This document shows, one piece after another, positions 26,349 to 35,913 of a stretch of 64,000 nucleotides of DNA. Source of the DNA: Paenibacillus durus ATCC 35681 (GTDB lineage Bacteria; Bacillota; Bacilli; Paenibacillales; Paenibacillaceae). Position numbers and translations under genes: made by a program. Within the stretch, counting starts at the first letter, position 1, and each line of letters opens with the position of its first letter. Where the stretch lies: assembly GCF_000993825.1 (NCBI RefSeq), contig NZ_CP011114.1:186001-250000 (forward strand), written 5' to 3'. The notes under the pieces were generated by a model. It was not told the origin of the DNA and did not search any database. It saw nothing but the letters and a program-made list of their open reading frames with translations.

Positions 26349-27485
26349 ATGATAAAAACGATACCGCCCATTCCAGCGCCAACCCTTGTTGGTAGCTATA
26401 AAAGAGAAGATGTGATATTCCTTTTAAAAGATCTAGGTCAGATAGCGCTTGAAAAAGCAACGGAAGACCGTGAAGAAGCGATACAGTCAGGTACTCATTA
26501 TTCGGAAATGTTACCTGTTGAGTATCAACCTACTTCGGAGTATATTCAGCTGTTTCACGATACCCTTTTAGGTACGGCACGTAAGGTAGCTATGGCCGCT
26601 GGGGTGGTCGCCGAGTTAATCGTAAAAAAGCGCGGGTTCGATACTGTTCTTGCATCATTAGCTCGAGCCGGTACTCCTATTGGTATCCTGATAAAACGTT
26701 ATATTCAGCAGTTTTATCAGATTAATATGCCGCATTATAGCATTTCGATTATTCGTGGAAAAGGTTTAGATCATAACGCTGTTCACTACATGCTTCAAAA
26801 CCATCCGGGCAAGAAAATACAGTTTATTGATGGTTGGACAGGAAAGGGAGCCATCCGGAAGGTTCTAGTTGAAGCGTGCTCAATCTTTCGTGAACAATTC
26901 GGCATTGAATTAAGTGATGATTTAGCAGTACTGGCTGATCCGGGATGTTGTTCCGAAACCTTCGGAACAAGAGAAGACTTCTTGATCCCTAGCGCTGCCT
27001 TGAACTCCACCGTATCAGGCTTAATGAGCCGCACGGTACTCCGGAATGACTTAATTGGGCCAATGGATTTTCATGGGGCAAAATTCTATAAAGAATGGCT
27101 TCCTAATGACCTCTCTAATATATTTGTAGATATTGTTTCTAAACTGTTTTCCGAGATAGCTGAAAAGGCCTGTGAGGAAGCTGAACGACTTTATTCTAAG
27201 CCGGAAGAAACAGCATCAACGTGGAAGGGACTAAGTGATATAAGACGTATTCAGGAGCGGTTTGGAATTCAAGATATTAACTTAATTAAGCCTGGGGTTG
27301 GCGAAACCACTCGTGTCCTGCTTCGGCGAGTTCCATGGAAAATTCTTGTTGATCGTTTGGACAATCCCAATTTAAAGCACCTTTTTCTTTTAGCCAAAGA
27401 TCGGAATGTTCCCGTTGAAGTATATCCAGACCTCACCTATTCTTGCTGTGGTTTAATTAAGCCGGTAAGGGGTGAAGGTGAATGA
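26349..27485 (+). CDS. StiP-family protein of the Ter biosynthetic module
   Basis: The protein is 378 residues, with ATG 26349 behind GGGAGG (an upstream GTG is also open). It matches the StiP/PRTase-like family found in Ter loci: 'KREDVIFLLKDL', 'REEAIQSGTHYSEMLP', 'LASLARAGTPIGILIKRY', 'HYSISIIRGKGLDHNAVHYM', then the acidic 'IQFIDGWTGKGAI' loop, which resembles a PRPP/ribose-phosphate binding loop. The family is labelled cysteine protease in databases, but the phosphoribosyltransferase-like fold and neighbours favour a biosynthetic or PELOTA/PRTase role. Its stop overlaps the next start by four bases (ATGA). The IS110 element sits just upstream, so its expression may depend on read-through. 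Confidence 0.82.
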   Translation: MIKTIPPIPAPTLVGSYKREDVIFLLKDLGQIALEKATEDREEAIQSGTHYSEMLPVEYQPTSEYIQLFHDTLLGTARKVAMAAGVVAELIVKKRGFDTVLASLARAGTPIGILIKRYIQQFYQINMPHYSISIIRGKGLDHNAVHYMLQNHPGKKIQFIDGWTGKGAIRKVLVEACSIFREQFGIELSDDLAVLADPGCCSETFGTREDFLIPSAALNSTVSGLMSRTVLRNDLIGPMDFHGAKFYKEWLPNDLSNIFVDIVSKLFSEIAEKACEEAERLYSKPEETASTWKGLSDIRRIQERFGIQDINLIKPGVGETTRVLLRRVPWKILVDRLDNPNLKHLFLLAKDRNVPVEVYPDLTYSCCGLIKPVRGEGE

Positions 27486-28282
27486 TCTTTGCTAGTGATT
27501 TAGATCGGACCCTTATCTATTCCCGGGGAGCCATAGGCGAAGATGTAGGGGAAGCTGATCTGGTTCCTGTAGAATTATATGAGGGTCGGCAGATATCATT
27601 CATGACTAAGTCGGCCCTCCATCTGTTGGAGGAAATTACAAAAATCGCTTTATTCGTGCCGGTAACTACGAGGACTGTTAGGCAGTATAAAAGGATATTC
27701 CATTTGCTCGACGTTTTTCAACCTAAATACGCTATTACCAGCAATGGTGGAACGGTTTTGATAGATGGTGTTCCAGACGTCAATTGGTCAAGAAATGTAC
27801 AGCTAGCGCTAAAGGAAAGCAGCTCGCCAGAAGAAGCCAAACTAACATTTGACCGTTTCAGATCATCGGAATGGATAATAAGCGAGCGGCTTGCCGATAA
27901 CTTTTTCTATTCTATCGTTGTAGATCGTGACAAGTTTCAGGTACCTTTAATAGACGAGTGCCGAAGCTACCTGAAGAAACTTGGATGGACGATTTCGGTA
28001 CAAGGAAGAAAAGTATATCTGATTCCAGAAGGTATTAATAAAGGTAATGCCGTTAATTATGTTAAGGAATTAGCCGGGGCACGATATGTAGCAGCATCAG
28101 GTGATTCTTTACTTGATGAAAGTCTTTTAAGAGTATCCCATTATAGCCTGTCGCCTTCCCACGGAGAGCTGTTCAATACTAAATCTTCAGATAAATTCTT
28201 TCGATTTACAAAGCAGTCTGGAATTCAAGCTTCGGAGGAATTGGTCATAGAAATACACAAATGGTTCAAAAGTTTAATTTAA
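27482..28282 (+). CDS. HAD-family phosphatase of the Ter biosynthetic module
   Basis: The 266-residue protein starts at ATG 27482, overlapping the StiP stop (ATGA). HAD motif I is 'IFASDLDRTLIYSRG' (DxDxT-like, DLDRT), motif II 'PVTTRTV', and the late motif 'KGNAVNYVKEL...YVAASGDSLLDESLL' with GDS-x-x-D. The cap looks like type C2B (trehalose/sucrose-phosphatase-like). It would remove a phosphate from the pathway intermediate. Confidence 0.88.
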   Translation: MIFASDLDRTLIYSRGAIGEDVGEADLVPVELYEGRQISFMTKSALHLLEEITKIALFVPVTTRTVRQYKRIFHLLDVFQPKYAITSNGGTVLIDGVPDVNWSRNVQLALKESSSPEEAKLTFDRFRSSEWIISERLADNFFYSIVVDRDKFQVPLIDECRSYLKKLGWTISVQGRKVYLIPEGINKGNAVNYVKELAGARYVAASGDSLLDESLLRVSHYSLSPSHGELFNTKSSDKFFRFTKQSGIQASEELVIEIHKWFKSLI

Positions 28283-28376
28283 CGGTTTATCAAAGACTTT
28301 ATACGCAAACGAAGAGTCGTCTGAATCTGAGTGTGTCAGCATGTTAAAAACAGAATTTTGAAAGGGATGCTTCTCT

Positions 28377-29399
28377 TTGACTACGAGAATCTGGTACAAC
28401 CGAACTTTTTCTACGGCAAGTCATTATCTTGAAATGATCCGGAATAATTCTGAGGGGCAGCCATTTGAGTTTTTTGCCACTCATCCTAGAAAATATTCTC
28501 TTATGCTCCAGGTTGCTGACCACGCAGAGATGGAACCTATTATACCCTTAAAGGACTATGCACAGTACTGTCTGAACTTCTGCAGCAAGCATAAGATTGA
28601 TGTATTCATTCCTCATTATAGAATGTTCGAAATAGCTAAACACGAACATGCGTTCAAACAGATCGGTACAAAACTATTGTTATCCGGTAATGCTAGCCTT
28701 ATACAAACCGTTTCGGATAAGGGTGAATTATTTCGCACCCTTTCTGGTGTGGAAAATGTTATTGTTCCTGATCATTATATCGTTAATAATGCAGAGGAGT
28801 TTGTGTACGCTTATCAATCTCTTAAAGCTAAGGGGCACCGTGTATGTTTTAAGCCTGTGAGAGGCGAGGGAGGTTCGGGGTTCCGGATTATTCAGGAGCA
28901 GCAGGCTTCTTTGGAAAGTCTTTATAATCCGGTCTCAGCAGCAGTCAATTTGCAGGAAGTAACCAAATTGCTTTCCTCGGTGCAGAATTTCGAGCCTCTT
29001 ATGGTCATGGAATATATGAATGGTTATGAATACAGTATCGATTGTCTGGCGGATCATAACTATTTGTATGCAGCTATCCCTCGTAAAAAGGTAGAGGGAC
29101 GTATTCGGGCATTAGAAAATAATCAAGACCTGATTCAACTTGCCCATTCCATCCATAAGATTTTGCCTCTTCGCTATAACTTCAACATTCAGGTTATCTA
29201 TCAAGACTCTGTTCCAAAGCTTTTGGAGATTAACCCACGAACTTCTGGAGGATTGTATACATCTTGTCTTTCCGGGATTAACTTCCCCTATCTCTCTGTG
29301 AAGTTACTACAAGGACAGGTAATACAAATCCCTGAACCAAGCTTCGACATTTTTGCAACACATATTGAACAAGAGGTACTGATGACCCGTTTCTGTTAA
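28377..29399 (+). CDS. ATP-grasp ligase of the Ter biosynthetic module
   Basis: The 340-residue protein starts at TTG 28377, about nine bases after GAAAGGG. ATP-grasp features are 'CFKPVRGEGGSGFRIIQE' (lysine and glycine loop for ATP), 'LMVMEYMNGYEYSIDCL' (metal and substrate), and 'LLEINPRTSGG' near residue 285 with the Glu-x-Asn pair that binds Mg. It would ligate an amine or amino acid to a carboxylate, probably a step in making the Ter-linked metabolite. Last enzyme of the five-gene set. Confidence 0.9.
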   Translation: MTTRIWYNRTFSTASHYLEMIRNNSEGQPFEFFATHPRKYSLMLQVADHAEMEPIIPLKDYAQYCLNFCSKHKIDVFIPHYRMFEIAKHEHAFKQIGTKLLLSGNASLIQTVSDKGELFRTLSGVENVIVPDHYIVNNAEEFVYAYQSLKAKGHRVCFKPVRGEGGSGFRIIQEQQASLESLYNPVSAAVNLQEVTKLLSSVQNFEPLMVMEYMNGYEYSIDCLADHNYLYAAIPRKKVEGRIRALENNQDLIQLAHSIHKILPLRYNFNIQVIYQDSVPKLLEINPRTSGGLYTSCLSGINFPYLSVKLLQGQVIQIPEPSFDIFATHIEQEVLMTRFC

Positions 29400-29447
29400 C
29401 CTCATATAATTCTTTGGATTTTGACCAAACTGAAGAGGTGAACCATT

Positions 29448-30098
29448 ATGCGCTACAAAATAGCTATTGGCATCACTTTATTAGGATATCTCTTTCCTTT
29501 AACCGTCACATCAAGATTTTTACCGGGAGCTCTTAATCTTATCATCCCAACATTATTTGCATTAGGGAGTATCCTTTACCTCTATAGAACAAGGAGAGGG
29601 AAGCAGGGACCCTTTCTTCCTTCGAAAGAGAATTTACCACAGCGAACCGAACAAGCTTCTACAAGTCCTTTAAATTCGGCTGCAGAACCAGATGAATCCG
29701 ATCCTTTTTGGAGGAATATATGTGATTATATTCATGTACTAGAAGAAATGATCATTTCCGAAGGACAAAAAAACAACCTGGACAGTGAAATTGTAGAGAA
29801 ATCACTGAGCGTACTTACAAGAGTACTTCGCTTAGTTCCGCAGCTTAAAATGATTAACAATAACGACATTAACCATAATCTTCAGCGTTTGGTATTCAAA
29901 GACATAAACGGGGTCATTAATCCTTTTCTAAATTTGAGCGCAGCATCCAAAATTCAGAATAGGCGTCTCCTGCTAAACGGGATTAGGGATATTAACTCAA
30001 AACTTTCTCAATATGTAGAAACAATCGAACAAAAAGACCTTATGGAACTTAGAACCAAAATAGATATAATTCAAAAAAGATACAGATCCGTTGATTAA
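29448..30098 (+). CDS. Membrane-anchored protein paired with TelA (XpaC-like by context)
   Basis: The 216-residue protein starts at ATG 29448 after GAGGTG. Two hydrophobic helices (about 4-20 and 28-45) are followed by a short basic region, a low-complexity linker (50-75), and a helical cytoplasmic domain (80-215). No catalytic motif was found. B. subtilis pairs a similar small membrane protein (XpaC) with the TelA homologue YaaN, which suggests an analogous partner here; sequence similarity to XpaC is not certain. Confidence 0.65.
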   Translation: MRYKIAIGITLLGYLFPLTVTSRFLPGALNLIIPTLFALGSILYLYRTRRGKQGPFLPSKENLPQRTEQASTSPLNSAAEPDESDPFWRNICDYIHVLEEMIISEGQKNNLDSEIVEKSLSVLTRVLRLVPQLKMINNNDINHNLQRLVFKDINGVINPFLNLSAASKIQNRRLLLNGIRDINSKLSQYVETIEQKDLMELRTKIDIIQKRYRSVD

Positions 30099-30112
30099 GA
30101 GGAGGAAATTAT

Positions 30113-31207
30113 ATGTCAACATTTCAAGCCATACAATTAAAAAAGGAGGATATGAATAATGTCGAGCAGGAGGCGAAGCTTCTCATTCAGCAGGTCTCAT
30201 CTGCTGATTTTATGGACCTGGAAAACTTAATGGATTCAATTGGCCGTATGGGTCAAAAAACGATGGAACAAGCTAGCCAGTCGCTTTCTATGCTCGAGCG
30301 GCCGGTTAATGAATTGATTTCGGGAAATCGCTCGGAAGTGTCTAATAGTATCCTGAAACTTCGTGGGGAGATTGATTCTTTAAGCAAAAGTAAACAACTG
30401 GGTTTCTTTGACAAGATGCTAAAAAAGACACCGATGAAAAACTATATTTATAAGTATCAATCGGTTAAAACCAATGTAGCTGCCATAGTACTATCCCTCC
30501 GAAATGGGAAGGATACTTTGGAAGAAAACTTAGCATATATGAGGAATCTCAAACGTTCTTCACTTGAATCGGTTTATAACCTGCAGATTCGTATTGCAAT
30601 GGGGCATAAGCTTCAGGAACTTTTTGAACAAGAGATAGCCAAGCCAGAGAACGAAAGCCGTAAATCCCATTTGGAGAGAGGCCTCCGAAAGGTGGTAACC
30701 CGGATTCAAAATTTTGAGGAAATGATTATGCTGTATCAACAGGCTATTGCCGGTGCAGATATCATTAATGACAATAATGATAAGCTGATTGATTCCGTAG
30801 ACGCTACTATAGATAAGACCCAACATTTGATTACAGTCTCCGCTATGATTGCCTTGGCCCTTCAAGATCAAGTGGATACCATTAACGCTGTAAACGCTGC
30901 TAATAACACTTTGCAGGACATGTTTGAAGAGAATGCTCGTATATTAAAAGATACCACACAGAAGACAAATGAGCTTTTAGGTAAGCCTGGAATGGAAATG
31001 GAATCCATAGACCGGGCAATGAGTGACTTGTTTACAGCAATAGATCTATATGAGCAATCTAATCGAACCATTATTAAATCGGCAACCGAACACACGAAGC
31101 GGCTGAGTGATCTTAATAAACAGTTTCATAACCGTTTGGGTCTTATTTCTGGAAATCTAAATACTCCTCAACTGAATACAAAACAGCAAGCAAGTTTCCT
31201 GGATTGA
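30113..31207 (+). CDS. TelA/KlaA-family toxic anion resistance protein
   Basis: The protein is 364 residues and helical through most of its length, with ATG 30113 behind GAGGAGG. The TelA pattern is seen in 'FFDKMLKKTPMKNYIYKYQS' and 'NDNNDKLIDSVDATIDKTQH', with the long C-terminal coiled helix ending in 'LSDLNKQFHNRLGLI'. TelA proteins occur with TerD/TerC in tellurite- and stress-resistance loci and in Bacillus yaaN/yceH. It closes the long Ter-linked operon; a terminator lies at 31511-31548. Confidence 0.9.
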   Translation: MSTFQAIQLKKEDMNNVEQEAKLLIQQVSSADFMDLENLMDSIGRMGQKTMEQASQSLSMLERPVNELISGNRSEVSNSILKLRGEIDSLSKSKQLGFFDKMLKKTPMKNYIYKYQSVKTNVAAIVLSLRNGKDTLEENLAYMRNLKRSSLESVYNLQIRIAMGHKLQELFEQEIAKPENESRKSHLERGLRKVVTRIQNFEEMIMLYQQAIAGADIINDNNDKLIDSVDATIDKTQHLITVSAMIALALQDQVDTINAVNAANNTLQDMFEENARILKDTTQKTNELLGKPGMEMESIDRAMSDLFTAIDLYEQSNRTIIKSATEHTKRLSDLNKQFHNRLGLISGNLNTPQLNTKQQASFLD

Positions 31208-31330
31208 TTTTTTTGAAGAGGGGACTAACTTTTTTTTGAATAAATAGGTAATAGAATTGGGTATCCTATTAGCATAAAACATCATCATCCTTAATAACTT
31301 TAATAGTAAACAGGAAAATGAGGTGTAGAA

Positions 31331-31435
31331 ATGCTAGGAGTAATATTCAGTATCTGTTTTTTCATTTACCTAGTTATTGTGGCCAGCTATAAAAAAGCAG
31401 AAGGAGTTGTGGATGGGCCAAGCAAAGTAATTTGA
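31331..31435 (+). CDS. Possible 34-residue single-helix membrane peptide
   Basis: ATG 31331 follows GAGGTG by 6 bases. The peptide has one hydrophobic helix (about residues 3-20) and a short charged tail (KKAEGVVDGPSKVI). It lies before a strong terminator (31511-31548), in line with the TelA gene. No family recognised; it could be chance. Confidence 0.4.
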   Translation: MLGVIFSICFFIYLVIVASYKKAEGVVDGPSKVI

Positions 31436-31510
31436 GACTTTAAAATGTCAGAAGTATGATCCGTTACAATAAAAAAGCTAGATATTAAGGATAATGAAAT
31501 AACTCGTAAG

Positions 31511-31548
31511 AGAAGCCTTTAAATTTTGAAATAAGGCTTCTATTTTCG
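31511..31548 (+). terminator. Terminator downstream of the telA region
   Basis: AGAAGCCTT and AAGGCTTCT form a perfect 9-base stem, followed by a T-rich run. Confidence 0.8.
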
Positions 31549-31696
31549 TTGTTAAGCGTATTATAGCGGAAATACCCTTAAGTATTGTATTATTAAGACA
31601 TAGTTGTAGTTTTAGGTCTGTGAAAATAGGAACTTATATAGATAAAGATAAGCTAACAGTTAAATACAATAGCTCTCATAATTTGAAATATCAAAA

Positions 31697-32275
31697 ATGC
31701 ACACGAATAATTTGAGTGGGAGACCAGACCTTATGGAATTTCAATATAACGTCGTATCGTACGGTACTATAAATGTTTGGTATAACTATGGTGGAGAGAC
31801 ATTTAAATTTAATTTATTTAAAACAGACGGTTCATGGCTATTACATCCCTTTGAGGGAATACTGATTAGTAATAGGGACCTTTATACACTCGTTCTGAAA
31901 GAATTACTTCAGAATAAATATTTTCAAGTTATGTTGGCTAAAGAGGGAATTCATCTTTCTGCCCTGAAAACAACTATTGATATTGGGAGAACAGACGAAG
32001 ATAATTATCGAGAAAATCGGGAAGCGGATTTCACAATCAACAATCTTCAAAGTTTAACTCTCGAAGAGATCATAGAAATGGAAATTAGTGATATTCTTAA
32101 TAAAATTTCGATTTATAAGAGAATCTTAGAGCGAATGTTTATGGATGGAATAGATCATAATGACTTTGAGTTTCAGAAAGTTAAGCAGTTTGTAACAATA
32201 TATGAAGAAACTCTGAGAGGTTTTGAAGATCTTAGTGGTCCTCGATTTGACTTTAATAGACTCCCAAAGTTTTGA
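31697..32275 (+). CDS. Uncharacterised protein
   Basis: The open frame is 192 residues from ATG 31697. ATG 31733 (180 residues) has a better ribosome site (GGGAG, 11 bases) and may be the true start. There is an acidic/aromatic N-terminal beta-like part ('VSYGTINVWYNYGGETF') and a helical C-terminal part ('LTLEEIIEMEISDILNKISI', 'KQFVTIYEETLRGFED'). No signal peptide, membrane helix or known motif. It stands alone after the Ter region. Confidence 0.6.
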   Translation: MHTNNLSGRPDLMEFQYNVVSYGTINVWYNYGGETFKFNLFKTDGSWLLHPFEGILISNRDLYTLVLKELLQNKYFQVMLAKEGIHLSALKTTIDIGRTDEDNYRENREADFTINNLQSLTLEEIIEMEISDILNKISIYKRILERMFMDGIDHNDFEFQKVKQFVTIYEETLRGFEDLSGPRFDFNRLPKF

Positions 32276-32343
32276 TGTAATATTTCTTTAGCTGGTAATT
32301 TTGATGGTTCTTAATGATACCAGATCTGACAGACTAGGTAAGA

Positions 32344-32943
32344 TTAATCCAGCAGATCAATACGAGCTATTCTTGCTGCACCCTCCGTGATCATAACAAG
32401 TACGTGATCGGTCACTTTTTCCACGGTAAAACCGCTTTTTCCCCTGCTCCACTGGGCTGCAGCACCAAAGATCGACCAACTGATCATGAGGGCCATCGTT
32501 TCGATGGGAACTTTCCACTCCGCTTGAGAGGCTTGAAGCTGTTCAAGCCACCGTGATAACAGCGCCGCAAGCTCCTCCTGCACCGTTCGTTCGAACAGCT
32601 GATTTACCGTATCAACGGGACTGCAGCGGCCGTATAACGATCTAAAGTGCTCCAACACTGCATGAATGAGAATGCGTAAATTGTTGTTATCCCACACGGA
32701 GGCTGACGGCAGCTTGTCGTCCAAGAGGCTTCGGAATTTCTCGCGAATGGATAGTTCTAAAAGGGCGTATTTGTCGGGAAAATGCGCATAGAACGTGCCT
32801 CTGTTGACATCCGCCCGGTCGGTAATGTCCTGAATCGTCATCGCGGTAAAGCCCTTTTCTCTCATCAGCTCCATAAAGGATTGCTTTAATAATTGCTGTG
32901 ACCGCCTGCTGCGCCGGTCGATCCTTTTTCTTTGTGATTCCAT
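32344..32943 (-). CDS. TetR/AcrR-family regulator
   Basis: The 199-residue protein has a typical N-terminal HTH ('LMREKGFTAMTIQDITDRAD', 'VNRGTFYAHFPDKYALLE'). The C-terminal half resembles TetR_C_33-like domains of Bacillota. It is divergent from the oxidoreductase gene at 33114, with 170 bases between, the usual layout for a repressor and its target. Confidence 0.9.
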   Translation of the reverse strand: MESQRKRIDRRSRRSQQLLKQSFMELMREKGFTAMTIQDITDRADVNRGTFYAHFPDKYALLELSIREKFRSLLDDKLPSASVWDNNNLRILIHAVLEHFRSLYGRCSPVDTVNQLFERTVQEELAALLSRWLEQLQASQAEWKVPIETMALMISWSIFGAAAQWSRGKSGFTVEKVTDHVLVMITEGAARIARIDLLD

Positions 32944-33113
32944 CCGTCTTACTCCCCTCTACACAGGGTTTTATAATCTCCAACATTATTCCGTTTTTGT
33001 TGAATAACCGACGAAAGAAGCGGACTGTGCATTGTTCCTTTTCTCCCGGCCGCTCTACTATTGTAATAAGTAAACAAAGCTCAATCAATGGTATACAGGA
33101 GGGGGAAGGGTCT

Positions 33114-34061
33114 ATGCAAGTTGAATCTGTGGGGAAGATGAAAGCAATCCGGTATCATGTCCACGGAGGGCCTGAGGTGCTCTGCTATGAGGATGTGCCT
33201 GTTCCGAAGGAAGGCGAAGGTGAAGTGTTAGTCCGCGTCCATGCTGCAGGCGTAAACCCGGGTGATTGGCAAATCCGTTCGGGGCTCGCCGGCGACCGGT
33301 TTCCGCTCCCCTATATTCCGGGCTGGGATATATCAGGGGTTGTTCAGTCTGTCGGTACGGGAGTTGATGGGTTTCGGGAGGGTGACGCCGTTTACGGGAT
33401 GACCCGCGACAGTTCGGGATGTGCGGAATATGCCGCCGTACCTGCCAGGCAGCTTGCGCACAAGCCTAAGTCGGTCAGCTATGTTGAGGCGGCAGGGATG
33501 CCGATGTCCGCGTTTACCGCTTGGCATGCTTTGTTCGAGCAAGGAGAGCTGAAGGCCGGTCAGACGGCGCTGATCAATGGCGCCTCCGGCGGAGTCGGCC
33601 ATTTCGCGGTACAGTTGGCCAAATGGAAGGGGGCGAAAGTGATCGGCGTCGCTTCCGGGAGAAACGAGACTTTTTTGCGGGGACTGGGTGTTGATCAATT
33701 CGTAGATTATTCTGCTGCTCCTTCCGGGCAAGCGGTGCGGAACGTTGATCTTATCTTGGATACGGTGGGAGGTATAGATGGAGATCGGCTTCTGGACGTT
33801 CTTAAGCCGGGCGGTACGCTGGTTCCAATTACTTGGGGACAATATTCGTCCGAGAAGGCTGCCAATATGTCAGTAACGGTACTAGACGTAAAGCTGTTAC
33901 AGATTGAAACCGCTTGTTTGGATGAGCTTGCTCGTCTAGCCGACAGCGGTGTTTTGCGTATAGCGATCGATTCGGTGTTCCCGCTTGAGGAAACGTCTAA
34001 GGCGCATGAAATCAGTGAGAGCCGCAGGGCGCGCGGAAAAATTATTATTCAGGTTAAGTAA
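33114..34061 (+). CDS. NADP-dependent quinone-oxidoreductase-like MDR enzyme
   Basis: The protein is 315 residues. ATG 33114 follows AGGAGGGGGAAGGG, a strong site; the much longer open frame from 32898 overlaps the TetR gene and is rejected. It is a zinc-free medium-chain dehydrogenase/reductase: 'VHAAGVNPGDWQIRSGLAG' and 'LPYIPGWDISGVVQSVGTG' in the GroES-like domain, then 'ALINGASGGVGHFAVQLAK' (AxxGxxG Rossmann nucleotide site). It would reduce quinones or enones with NADPH, probably as a detoxification enzyme under the divergent TetR. Confidence 0.9.
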   Translation: MQVESVGKMKAIRYHVHGGPEVLCYEDVPVPKEGEGEVLVRVHAAGVNPGDWQIRSGLAGDRFPLPYIPGWDISGVVQSVGTGVDGFREGDAVYGMTRDSSGCAEYAAVPARQLAHKPKSVSYVEAAGMPMSAFTAWHALFEQGELKAGQTALINGASGGVGHFAVQLAKWKGAKVIGVASGRNETFLRGLGVDQFVDYSAAPSGQAVRNVDLILDTVGGIDGDRLLDVLKPGGTLVPITWGQYSSEKAANMSVTVLDVKLLQIETACLDELARLADSGVLRIAIDSVFPLEETSKAHEISESRRARGKIIIQVK

Positions 34062-34112
34062 TATTGACTGTCACATTGGGGGTTAGTTTAGAATCGTGCT
34101 TGAGGTGATCAC

Positions 34113-35003
34113 ATGCGAATTCATGAAATTTGCAAAGAATGTAACGTGACTAAAAAGGCAGTAGAATACTATGAAAAGCAAGGTCTGATTAACCCCCGGT
34201 ACGACAGCAGCAACTATAGATCCTTTGATCATGACGATGTAATCCGGATAAAAGAAATTGCCATGTTACGAAAGCTGAATATCAGCATTGCCGATATTAA
34301 AATCATTATTGCAAGTGATGACAGGCATGCAGCCTTATCCAAATATAAAATGAAGAAAGAGCTCCAGATGCAGCAAATGAGAGCGCAATATGACTGTTTG
34401 ATTGATTTTTTGGAGAATGGCTATAACCTTGAACAGGCAATAGATACAGTTAGTCGAAGATTGGATAGTAATATGGCGATTAAAGACAGACTGCTTCAAG
34501 CTTTTCCTGGAACCTATGGAATGTACCTGTATGTGCATTTTGGCAGATTCCTGAATGAGAAGCTTAACAGTGATGAACAGAAATTAGCCTACTACAAGAT
34601 GGTTGAATTTCTTGACCATGTCAATGATATGGAATTTCCGAGAGAGCTGGAACAATTTCTGGCCAAAGCCTTTGACTCAATGAGTGAGACGGATTTACAG
34701 CAGATCGATGACTCGATGAATAGGGCTGTCGAAGATTATAGTAATTTTATTACTGAAAATAGGGAGAGCATTGAACAGTACTTAGCCTACCGGAATTCAG
34801 ACGAGCATAAATCAAGTTCTGTCTATAAAATGCAACAACTGTTGATTGAATTCCAACAAAGCAGCGGATATTACGATGTTTTTATTCATAATTTACAAAT
34901 TTTAAGCAGTTCCTATCGAAAATATCAAGACCAGCTGAGACAGGCAGATAAAGAGTTCTTCAACCAATACCCTGATGCGGAGAACGGGTTTGGAAACAAG
35001 TGA
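34113..35003 (+). CDS. MerR-family transcriptional regulator
   Basis: The 296-residue protein starts at ATG 34113 after GAGGTG. The N-terminal winged helix is typical ('CNVTKKAVEYYEKQGLINPR', 'NYRSFDHDDVIRIKEIAMLR'). A coiled-coil dimer helix follows (about 75-110). The C-terminal ~185 residues are a large helical ligand domain without the metal-binding cysteines of MerR or CueR, so it is a drug/small-molecule type regulator. No obvious target is next to it; an IS5-type element sits 80 bases downstream and may have cut it from a neighbour. Confidence 0.9.
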   Translation: MRIHEICKECNVTKKAVEYYEKQGLINPRYDSSNYRSFDHDDVIRIKEIAMLRKLNISIADIKIIIASDDRHAALSKYKMKKELQMQQMRAQYDCLIDFLENGYNLEQAIDTVSRRLDSNMAIKDRLLQAFPGTYGMYLYVHFGRFLNEKLNSDEQKLAYYKMVEFLDHVNDMEFPRELEQFLAKAFDSMSETDLQQIDDSMNRAVEDYSNFITENRESIEQYLAYRNSDEHKSSSVYKMQQLLIEFQQSSGYYDVFIHNLQILSSSYRKYQDQLRQADKEFFNQYPDAENGFGNK

Positions 35004-35036
35004 GGCTTTCATTCTGCCATTTGGCCCCGGGTTATG

Positions 35037-35069
35037 GCAGCAGAACCTGAACAGGTATGCTGCTTTTTT
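35037..35069 (+). terminator. Terminator of the MerR gene
   Basis: GCAGCA/TGCTGC stem followed by TTTTTT; a second hairpin (CTGCCAT/ATGGCAG) lies just upstream. Confidence 0.7.
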
Positions 35070-35084
35070 GCTGTTCTTTTCTAG

Positions 35085-35913
35085 GAAGTGTACGCAAACT
35101 GTACAACTCGTAGAAATCTAGTAAAATAAGGAACATGAGAAGAAGATACGAGTTAACGGATGAAGAATGGAATAGACTTGAACCCCTGTTGCCCCCGGCC
35201 CGAAAAAAACAAGGAGGACGTCCGCCTAAGGATCGGCGCCAGATGCTCAATGCGGTGCTCTGGGTAGCTCGAACGGGAGCGCCATGGCGAGATTTACCGG
35301 GTTATTATGGCCCTTGGTCTTCCGCCTACAGCTTTTTCTGGCGGTTGCAGAAAGCAAACATTTGGGATGAAATATTGAAGCATGTCGCCATCGAACCGGA
35401 TTGGGAGCAAGTCATGGTCGATGCCACCATCGTCCGCGTCCATCAACATGGAGCAGGCGCAAAAGGGGGCAGGATCGACAGGCCATCGGGCGTTCGCGCG
35501 GAGGATTAACCACTAAAATTCATGCGATGGTGGACGCGCTAGGCTATCCGCTGCGTTTCGAATTGACGCCAGGACAAGACCACGATTCGGTCACCGGCTA
35601 TCGACTTCTTCATGAATTGGACTTCTGCCCGGGCGAAGTGTTGGCTGATCGCGCCTACGATACGAACGCCATTCTGGAGCTTTTGCAAAGCCGAGCGATT
35701 ACTCCGGTTATTCCAAGCAAACGCAATCGGCGGGTAAAGCGTCCGTTAGATTCTGAAACGTATAAAGAGCGACACTTAATCGAATGCTTTTTCAACAAAG
35801 TGAAAAACTATCGACGTCTAGCCACTCGCTATGAAAAAACAGCAAACATGTTCATGGCTTTTTTGACGCTGCTTTCGATTCGGTTATGGCTCAGATAGGT
35901 TTGCGTACACGCC
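35085..35913 (+). mobile_element. IS5-family (IS427-group) insertion sequence, complete, 829 bp
   Basis: The ends GAAGTGTACGCAAAC and GTTTGCGTACACGCC are imperfect inverted repeats (13 of 15 match). They are flanked on both sides by CTAG (35081-35084 and 35914-35917), a target duplication of the kind used by IS427-group elements. Length and two-frame transposase fit that group. Confidence 0.9.
35135..35898 (+). CDS. IS5/IS427-type transposase, two frames joined by -1 frameshift
   Basis: The first frame (35135-35509, 124 residues) carries the DUF4096-type N-terminus ('ELTDEEWNRLEPLLPPARKK') and the first catalytic Asp ('QVMVDATIVRVHQHG'). The second frame (open 35401-35898) is -1 relative to it and carries 'EVLADRAYDTNAIL' (second Asp) and 'ERHLIECFFNKVKNYRRLAT' (Glu). 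A slippery A-AAA-GGG heptamer lies at about 35459-35466 in the overlap. A fused product of about 250 residues would be the active DDE transposase. Both frames look undamaged, so the element may be active. Confidence 0.88.

Noticed and set aside
32898..33113. Longer N-terminus for the MDR oxidoreductase
   Set aside because: It would overlap the divergent TetR gene, and the strong ribosome site is directly before ATG 33114.
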